Made by a program: the position numbers and the translations under genes. The notes under the pieces were generated by a model, which saw only the letters and a program-made list of their open reading frames with translations, was not told the DNA's origin and ran no database searches. DNA of 15,000 bases, taken from assembly GCA_964452115.1 (NCBI GenBank), contig CAYVKY010000048.1, forward strand, positions 1 through 15,000. Direction: 5' to 3'. This DNA is from CAYVKY01 sp964452115. Lineage in GTDB: Bacteria > Bacteroidota > Ignavibacteria > Tepidaquicellales > Tepidaquicellaceae. Numbering within the stretch: position 1 is the stretch's first letter; every line of letters starts with the position of its first letter. Shown here in pieces: positions 6,624-12,202 of this stretch.

Positions 6624-8249
6624 ATGAATACTATATCAGGCAATATCATTGACGTCACCGGAAGAAGAATTTTTTCCGGAACAATATATTTCAGCGGAAA
6701 AATAATTACGAACATTAAAGAAGATAATAACAAGTATGAAAATTACATTCTGCCCGGATTGATTGATGCGCACATACACGTTGAAAGCTCAATGCTTGTG
6801 CCATCGGAATTTGCGCGCGCCGCAGTCAGGCACGGTACGGTTGCCGCGGTTTCAGACCCGCACGAAATTGCAAATGTGCTCGGAATGAAAGGCATAAGGT
6901 TTATGATTGATAATGCAAAAAAGGTTCCTTTTAAAATTTATTTCGGCGCACCTTCGTGCGTTCCTGCAACATCATTCGAAACCGCAGGTGCGGTGATAAG
7001 TCCAAACGATATAAAAGAACTGTTTGAAAAAGACGGGTTGAAATATTTAAGCGAGATGATGAATTACCCGGGCGTGATATTCGGTGATAAAGAAGTTATG
7101 GAAAAAATCAATATTGCAAAATCGCTCGGAAAGCCTGTTGACGGGCATTCACCGGCACTCAAAGGAGATGATTTGAAAAAATATGTCAGTGCTGGAATCA
7201 CCACCGACCACGAATGTTTTACAATTGAAGAAGCAAAAGAAAAAATCTCCCTCGGTATGAAAATACTTATCCGCGAGGGTTCGGCCGCAAAAAATTTTGA
7301 AGCGCTGAAAACTCTTGTGCGTGATAAAACCGAAATGACAATGCTCTGCAGCGACGATAAACATCCCGATAATCTGCTCGAAGGTCATATTAATTTATTG
7401 GTGAAAAGATGTCTCGCGGAAGGATACAGCCTTTTTGATGTGCTGCAGTGCGCAATTGTGAACCCGGTAAAACATTATCATCTTGATGCGGGACTCTTGC
7501 AAAAGGGCGATGCGGCGGACTTTATCGTAATTGATAATCCGGAAAGTTTTAATGTGCTTGAAACTTATATCAACGGAGAAAAAGTTTTCGGTGAAGGAAA
7601 AGTGCTGTTCGAAAGCGTAAGAATTGATGAAGTGAATAATTTTAATCTCTCGAAAAAATCCGCAGATGATTTTAAGGTTCACCACACGTCAGGCGGACTG
7701 AACGTGATGGAGGCGCTTGACGGCGAACTGATAACGAAATCATTGAAATTTGCTCCGAAAGTTATAAACGGATTTATCGAAAGTGATGTGCAAAATGATG
7801 TTCTGAAAATTGCAGTAATTAACAGATATAATGACGGCAAGCCTGCGATAGGTTTCATAAAAAATTTCGGAATCAAATCAGGCGCTATTGCATCGAGCGT
7901 TGCGCACGATTCGCACAACATTATCTGCATCGGCACATCAGACAGCGATATGGCTGATGCCGTGAATGCGCTTGCGGATTCACGCGGAGGAATCTGCGTA
8001 TGCGAAAACGGAAAATGCGATGTGCTGAAATTGTCAGTCGGCGGAATAATGTCATCGGAAGATGTTTACACTGTTTCGGAAAAATATAAATCGCTCGATA
8101 AAAAAGTGAAGGCGATGGGCAGCAAACTTCGCGCACCGTTTATGACAATGTCGTTTATGGCGCTGCTTGTTATACCCGAATTGAAGCTAAGCGATAAGGG
8201 ACTTTTTGACGGCACCAAATTTAAATTTACAGAACTTGAGAGTGAATAA
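6624..8249 (+). CDS. ade: Adenine deaminase (purine salvage amidohydrolase)
   Basis: A 541-residue cytoplasmic metalloenzyme converting adenine to hypoxanthine and ammonia. It is the compact family form lacking the N-terminal extension of the E. coli enzyme. Amidohydrolase landmarks: DAHIHVESSML with metal ligands H50 and H52, SDPHEIANV near 77-85, DGHSPAL (H175), TTDHECF (H196) and CSDDKHPDNLL (D244/D245). The C-terminal adenine-deaminase domain is intact, with DSHN and GIMSSE segments and the MSFMALLVIPELKLSDKGLFD-type ending, split here only by normal variation. The ATG gives the usual start just before the first beta-strand (NIIDVTGRRIFSG); no Shine-Dalgarno is visible. It is the only plus-strand gene in the window and ends 3 bp from the convergent purE. 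Together with the nearby 5'-nucleotidase and PurE it points to purine turnover. Confidence 0.96.
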   Translation: MNTISGNIIDVTGRRIFSGTIYFSGKIITNIKEDNNKYENYILPGLIDAHIHVESSMLVPSEFARAAVRHGTVAAVSDPHEIANVLGMKGIRFMIDNAKKVPFKIYFGAPSCVPATSFETAGAVISPNDIKELFEKDGLKYLSEMMNYPGVIFGDKEVMEKINIAKSLGKPVDGHSPALKGDDLKKYVSAGITTDHECFTIEEAKEKISLGMKILIREGSAAKNFEALKTLVRDKTEMTMLCSDDKHPDNLLEGHINLLVKRCLAEGYSLFDVLQCAIVNPVKHYHLDAGLLQKGDAADFIVIDNPESFNVLETYINGEKVFGEGKVLFESVRIDEVNNFNLSKKSADDFKVHHTSGGLNVMEALDGELITKSLKFAPKVINGFIESDVQNDVLKIAVINRYNDGKPAIGFIKNFGIKSGAIASSVAHDSHNIICIGTSDSDMADAVNALADSRGGICVCENGKCDVLKLSVGGIMSSEDVYTVSEKYKSLDKKVKAMGSKLRAPFMTMSFMALLVIPELKLSDKGLFDGTKFKFTELESE

Positions 8250-8258
8250 GTTTTACTC
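8240..8258. terminator. Small hairpin spanning both stop codons of convergent ade and purE
   Basis: GAGTGAA (8240-8246) pairs with TTTACTC (8252-8258) around a 5-nt loop, with one G-U. Both stop codons lie within this hairpin. The stem is short and the flanking T-runs are poor, so its role as a shared bidirectional terminator is only a suggestion from position. Confidence 0.25.
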
Positions 8259-8747
8259 GAAATTATACTTCTTGTTTTTGTCCGATGATTCCTGTTCAAT
8301 CGTTTTTTTATACTCAATCATTTTCTTGAGATATTTTTCATCGGAAGCTGCGAGAATCTGAACCGCAAGAAGGGCTGCGTTCTTTGCATTATTGATTGCA
8401 ACCGTAGCAACGGGCACGCCGAACGGCATCTGCACGATAGACAGCAGGGAATCTATTCCTTTAAGAGCTTTCGATTCGATGGGAACGCCGATTACGGGAA
8501 TCGGTGAATATGCCGCACTCATTCCCGGAAGATGTGCTGCCCCGCCTGCTCCAGCTATAATTACTTTGATGCCGCGCTTATATGCAGTGGATGCATATTC
8601 AGCCATTAGTTTCGGAGTGCGGTGTGCAGAAGTAATTTTCATTTCAAATGGTACATCAAAATTGTTTAATATTTCCCCTGCCTGTTCCATTACCGACAGG
8701 TCGGAATCCGAACCCATCACGATTCCCACAAGAGGTTTTTGTTTCAT
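8253..8747 (-). CDS. purE: N5-carboxyaminoimidazole ribonucleotide mutase (PurE, class I)
   Basis: A 164-residue cytoplasmic enzyme of de novo purine synthesis that moves the carboxyl group of N5-CAIR to give CAIR. The motifs are class I: GSDSD (12-16), the catalytic SAHRTP (40-45, with H42 as the acid/base), and AGAGGAAHLPGM in the middle. The length is normal apart from a charged C-terminal tail (EQESSDKNKKYNFE). PurK, which makes its substrate, is not in the window. It is last in the nucleotidase-yggX-phosphatase-purE unit, 12 bp downstream of the phosphatase gene. No Shine-Dalgarno is visible. A class II AIR carboxylase is less likely given the typical bacterial class I motifs. Confidence 0.96.
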   Translation of the reverse strand: MKQKPLVGIVMGSDSDLSVMEQAGEILNNFDVPFEMKITSAHRTPKLMAEYASTAYKRGIKVIIAGAGGAAHLPGMSAAYSPIPVIGVPIESKALKGIDSLLSIVQMPFGVPVATVAINNAKNAALLAVQILAASDEKYLKKMIEYKKTIEQESSDKNKKYNFE

Positions 8748-8759
8748 ATCATTTAATAT

Positions 8760-10220
8760 TTAATTTCTCGAAATTATCATAATTGTAACGTCATCCTGCT
8801 GAATCATATCACCCGAAAACTTATTCACACCTGCTCTCAGTGAATTTAAAATATCGGATGATGATTTTTCCAGATTTGCATAAAGCACTTTTTCGATGTT
8901 TTCAAATCCGAATTCATTCCTGCGGCTGTTCATTGCTTCGGTCAGTCCGTCAGTATAAAAAATAAGTTTATCGCCTTTATTAAATTCAATGTTCACTTCG
9001 CTGTCCATAGTTTCCGGCGCAATTTCATCAAGCGCACCGAGCGTTACGCCGTGCCGTGTGATTTTTAAAAGTTCTTTGGTCATACCGTCAATCTTATAAG
9101 GCGGTAAATGTCCTGCGTTAAAAAGCGACATTCGGTTTGTGTTTGAATTAATCACGCCGAAGACAGCAGTAACAAACATTTTCTTTGTCTGCGTTTTCCT
9201 TATCATCCGGTTCAGCTTTTCAAAAATCACCCGCGGATTAGTTGAGTCTTCGAGTATAACGTGCATGCTGCTTCTGAGTCCCGAAAGCATCAGCGCACTT
9301 GCAACTCCGTGTCCCGACACATCGCAGATAAACACTCCGATTTCATTATCCGATATTCTGAAATAGTCGAAATAATCGCCGCCTACTTCCATAGCCGGTT
9401 CGGAATGCGCAAGAATACTGATGTCTCCGAGCGTCATCACCGATGGCGGCAGCATTGAAATCTGAATTTCCCGTGCATAGTCTAGTTCCTTTTTCATTCG
9501 GATGGTTTCGAAACCCTTCTTGTAATAGTAGTCGTATCTGGCAAGAAACTGCTTGTGTCTTTTCTGCTGACCTGAATATGAAAACACGAAAATCAATCCG
9601 CCTATCAGCAGCACAATCAGATACGATTCAAAACCCTGAGTCCTGAAAAATACAATTTCGGCAATTAAAGGTATCGCATAGGCAAGCGTAGCAAGCTGTA
9701 TCAGTTCGTTTTTTGTAAATGAAAAAATCGCAATTGCAACCATAAAGAAAATAACCAGCTGCGGAAATGAAAATTTTTTGTCGGTATTAATAGTCACGCT
9801 GAGTCCGCCGTTATTATTACCCTGTTCTACTTTTGCGTTTTTATCGGCAGCGCTCTGCAAATTTTCAGGTATCAATCCCGTTACAACTGATATACTCGTA
9901 AATAAAATAAATGCAGTGATTATGGCAATGAATACCCTTTTACGGATTTTTTCGAAAGGGAAAATTTTGTTGTAATTTATCAAAAGTATCAGCGAAACTG
10001 CGAATCCGGTAAAATTTATTAATAAAGATACAGTTGATTTTTCACTTCCCGCTAAAAATATTATAAGATTGACAATCGCAGAAATTGTAAAGGTGGCAGT
10101 TACAGCATACAATATCGCTTTCAGTACTTTTCTGTTTCTTTTGTCATTGTACTGAAGATATGCTTCCTTCCTGTCATAAGTCAGGTATTCGTCAAATTGT
10201 ATGCTGTCGTCCACTTTCAT
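8760..10220 (-). CDS. Membrane-anchored PP2C-type (SpoIIE/RsbU family) serine phosphatase
   Basis: A 486-residue signalling phosphatase. Residues 35-57, 63-83, 94-116, 153-169, 172-192 and 199-215 are hydrophobic, giving about six membrane segments; residues 117-152 would be an external loop. A linker helix (about 236-258, ending LDYAREIQISMLPP) leads into the catalytic domain, a typical switch helix in RsbU-like enzymes. Mn-binding and catalytic motifs are intact: GGDYFDYF (280-287), CDVSGHG (299-305), NAGH (368-371), YTDGLTEA (422-429) and QQDDVTI (474-480). Relatives dephosphorylate anti-anti-sigma (STAS) proteins in partner-switching pathways. No STAS or HATPase partner is encoded here, so the target is unknown. 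The membrane part may sense a signal directly (inference). It lies between yggX (3 bp) and purE (12 bp). Confidence 0.92.
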   Translation of the reverse strand: MKVDDSIQFDEYLTYDRKEAYLQYNDKRNRKVLKAILYAVTATFTISAIVNLIIFLAGSEKSTVSLLINFTGFAVSLILLINYNKIFPFEKIRKRVFIAIITAFILFTSISVVTGLIPENLQSAADKNAKVEQGNNNGGLSVTINTDKKFSFPQLVIFFMVAIAIFSFTKNELIQLATLAYAIPLIAEIVFFRTQGFESYLIVLLIGGLIFVFSYSGQQKRHKQFLARYDYYYKKGFETIRMKKELDYAREIQISMLPPSVMTLGDISILAHSEPAMEVGGDYFDYFRISDNEIGVFICDVSGHGVASALMLSGLRSSMHVILEDSTNPRVIFEKLNRMIRKTQTKKMFVTAVFGVINSNTNRMSLFNAGHLPPYKIDGMTKELLKITRHGVTLGALDEIAPETMDSEVNIEFNKGDKLIFYTDGLTEAMNSRRNEFGFENIEKVLYANLEKSSSDILNSLRAGVNKFSGDMIQQDDVTIMIISRN

Positions 10221-10223
10221 ATT

Positions 10224-10499
10224 TTAATTTTCCGGCTTGTACTCATCGGGCAGCTTGCCCCCGCTTCCGAAGAAATATTCTCTGAGCTGCTGCTCGAATA
10301 TTGCATCGGTTGAGGGGTCGGACAGGTCGAGCCTGTATTCATTTACTATCATTTTAAAATAGTCCAGAAACATTTTCCATGCCTGCTGAGACACATTGTC
10401 AAATATTTTCAAACCGAGTTCTCCCGGAATCGGCTGCCTTGTCAAACCCGGGAGGTCTTGATTTAATTTTACGCAATGTACTATTCTTTGTTCCGCCAT
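10224..10499 (-). CDS. yggX: Probable Fe(2+)-trafficking protein (YggX family)
   Basis: A 91-residue small cytoplasmic protein matching YggX along its length: an N-terminal strand with the conserved cysteine (IVHCVKL, C9), the PGELGLKIFDNVSQQAW segment (about 24-41) and the terminal REYFFGSGGKLPDEYKPEN resembling the family's FLF-acid-GYxPE ending. In enterobacteria YggX limits oxidative damage to iron-sulphur proteins and is proposed to handle labile iron. Such genes are best known from Proteobacteria, so a copy beside a T9SS-type genome is notable. It starts 2 bp after the nucleotidase stop and ends 3 bp before the phosphatase start, firmly inside the operon. It complements the FeoAB iron uptake genes found elsewhere in the window. 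Confidence 0.88.
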   Translation of the reverse strand: MAEQRIVHCVKLNQDLPGLTRQPIPGELGLKIFDNVSQQAWKMFLDYFKMIVNEYRLDLSDPSTDAIFEQQLREYFFGSGGKLPDEYKPEN

Positions 10500-10501
10500 A
10501 T

Positions 10502-12052
10502 TTATTTTTTATTTAAATCTATTACACGTTCTTCCTGAACCGAATTTATATTTTTCTGCGCCTTGACTGCTTCGATAAATGCGTCGCGGTCAATGATGTT
10601 TGTTTCTTCCGCAATATATGATGCGGAGAGTTTACCGAAAAACTTTTCGCTCTGCGCAGCAACATAATTATTTGTTGAAATTGTGTATTCTTTGTTGTCA
10701 TCAATCGGTTTGCCGTTAACTTCAAGGCTCTGAATAAATCCGCTCGATGCATTTACCGGAAGCGATGAATTTACCGTAATCTTTAATCCCGAAAACACAA
10801 GCAGGTCGGGCGTTCCGCTCTTGCCTTCCTGTCTTGAATAAGCATTCACAAGATGATTTGTGAGCATTTCCCTGAGCATTTTTCCGTTTACCATGATAAT
10901 GTTGATTGTATTTCCGAACGGATTGATTTCCCAGATATCGCCGACAGTGATATTTCCTTTAAGCAGGTCTCTTCTTACGCCGCCTGTGTTTATGCATCCG
11001 ATATCCGCATTAACCTTTTGTCTGAATATATCTGCCTGCCACTGTGCAAGATTGCTTCCGAACTTACCGTGCGCTTTCCAGTCTGACTGCAGAGTTCCGA
11101 TTACTTCATCCAGAAGAGGTTTGATTTCCTGTTCCATATTTTCCACGAGCTGCTGCTGGCTTTTATCATAAATTGTCGAATCGAATACCGTTTCAATAAG
11201 TTTGCCGAAATGATAAGTGATTTTATTATCGCTCAGGTCGAATTTGATATCAAGTTTTCCGAGGTATCTTCCATAGGAACCCGCCTGACAAATAAGTACG
11301 CCGTTGACTTCTCTCGGTTTGAAAATCGGTGTGTGCGAATGTCCGCCGATTATGATGTTCAGGTCGGGATGCCTTGTGGCAAACACGCTGTCTTCATCGT
11401 AGCCGTTATGGCTGAGCATAACTATAAGATTGCATCCTTCTTTTTTAAGTTCGCCGACAGATACATTAATCACAGAATCCGTATTCAGAACAACTATATC
11501 CGTAACATTTTTCGGAAGCGTAAGTATTTTAAGGTCTTTCGGACTTTCGCCGAGAATTCCGATTTTAATTCCGTTTATTTCCTTCACCACATAAGGTTTT
11601 CCGAATGTTTTGTTTCCGGTTGTAAGATATAAATTCCCTGCAAGATAATCGAAGTTCGCGAGCCTGAGCGCCGAATCAAGAGTATATTCACCGTAGTCAA
11701 AATCGTGATTGCCGATAGTGAATGCATCAAGTTTAAAACTGTTCAAAAGTGTAATCTGCGAAAAACCTTTTGTCAGCGATGAAATTGGGGTTCCCTGGTA
11801 GTCATCTCCCGCATTCAGCACGAGCGAGTGGTCGTCCCTGTATTTATTGAGGTATCCGAGCATACTTGCAGAACCGCCAACATAGTACGTGACCTGCTGC
11901 CCGTCTTTCTTGCGCGATATTTCATAAGGCATATTCCGTGCGTGGAAGTCATTCCAGTGCAGAATAGTAAGTTCCCTTACATCCTGTGCTTGCAGAGACG
12001 CGGAAACGAATAACATTATAATAAATGTTACAAAATATTTTCTGATTTTCAT
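10502..12052 (-). CDS. Secreted 5'-nucleotidase / UshA-like metallophosphatase
   Basis: A 516-residue exported enzyme predicted to hydrolyse nucleotides to nucleosides and phosphate, possibly also UDP-sugars or 2',3'-cyclic nucleotides. It has a signal peptide (1-22, cleavage after SLQA) and a calcineurin-like metal domain: HWNDFHARN (D35, H37), NAGDDYQGTP (80-89), TIGNHDFDYG (112-121), MLSHNGYDED (212-221) and IIGGHSHTP (234-242). After residue 330 comes the 5'-nucleotidase C-terminal domain, with the substrate-binding NTGGVRRDLLKG and NPFGNT motifs. No lipobox or sorting tail is seen, so a periplasmic location is likely. It is first in the operon with yggX, the phosphatase and purE, behind a TAATTTTG promoter-like element. 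The released phosphate and nucleosides could feed the Pit and purine genes nearby (inference). Confidence 0.92.
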   Translation of the reverse strand: MKIRKYFVTFIIMLFVSASLQAQDVRELTILHWNDFHARNMPYEISRKKDGQQVTYYVGGSASMLGYLNKYRDDHSLVLNAGDDYQGTPISSLTKGFSQITLLNSFKLDAFTIGNHDFDYGEYTLDSALRLANFDYLAGNLYLTTGNKTFGKPYVVKEINGIKIGILGESPKDLKILTLPKNVTDIVVLNTDSVINVSVGELKKEGCNLIVMLSHNGYDEDSVFATRHPDLNIIIGGHSHTPIFKPREVNGVLICQAGSYGRYLGKLDIKFDLSDNKITYHFGKLIETVFDSTIYDKSQQQLVENMEQEIKPLLDEVIGTLQSDWKAHGKFGSNLAQWQADIFRQKVNADIGCINTGGVRRDLLKGNITVGDIWEINPFGNTINIIMVNGKMLREMLTNHLVNAYSRQEGKSGTPDLLVFSGLKITVNSSLPVNASSGFIQSLEVNGKPIDDNKEYTISTNNYVAAQSEKFFGKLSASYIAEETNIIDRDAFIEAVKAQKNINSVQEERVIDLNKK

Positions 12053-12092
12053 TTTATAAAAATTAATTCTGATTAAAAATAATATATTCAGA

Positions 12093-12100
12093 CAAAATTA
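12093..12100 (-). promoter_or_regulatory. Candidate -7 promoter element for the nucleotidase operon
   Basis: The minus strand reads TAATTTTG, matching the Bacteroidota -7 consensus TAnnTTTG, about 40 bp ahead of the ATG at 12052. No well-placed TTG (-33) element is present, so the match is partial evidence only. Confidence 0.35.
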
Positions 12101-12141
12101 GGTAGGTTAATTCTAATATTTATATTTCAGCAAACCATTAT

Positions 12142-12177
12142 AAAAAATGCGGACATACATTAATATGTCCGCATTAT
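12142..12177 (-). terminator. Intrinsic terminator of the S8 protease gene
   Basis: A perfect 12-bp stem: AATGCGGACATA (12146-12157) and TATGTCCGCATT (12164-12175), with a 6-nt loop. On the minus strand it is followed by six T residues. It lies 27 bp after the protease stop and separates that gene from the nucleotidase operon promoter. Confidence 0.85.
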
Positions 12178-12202
12178 TATATATACAAATACCAATGTTA
12201 TG

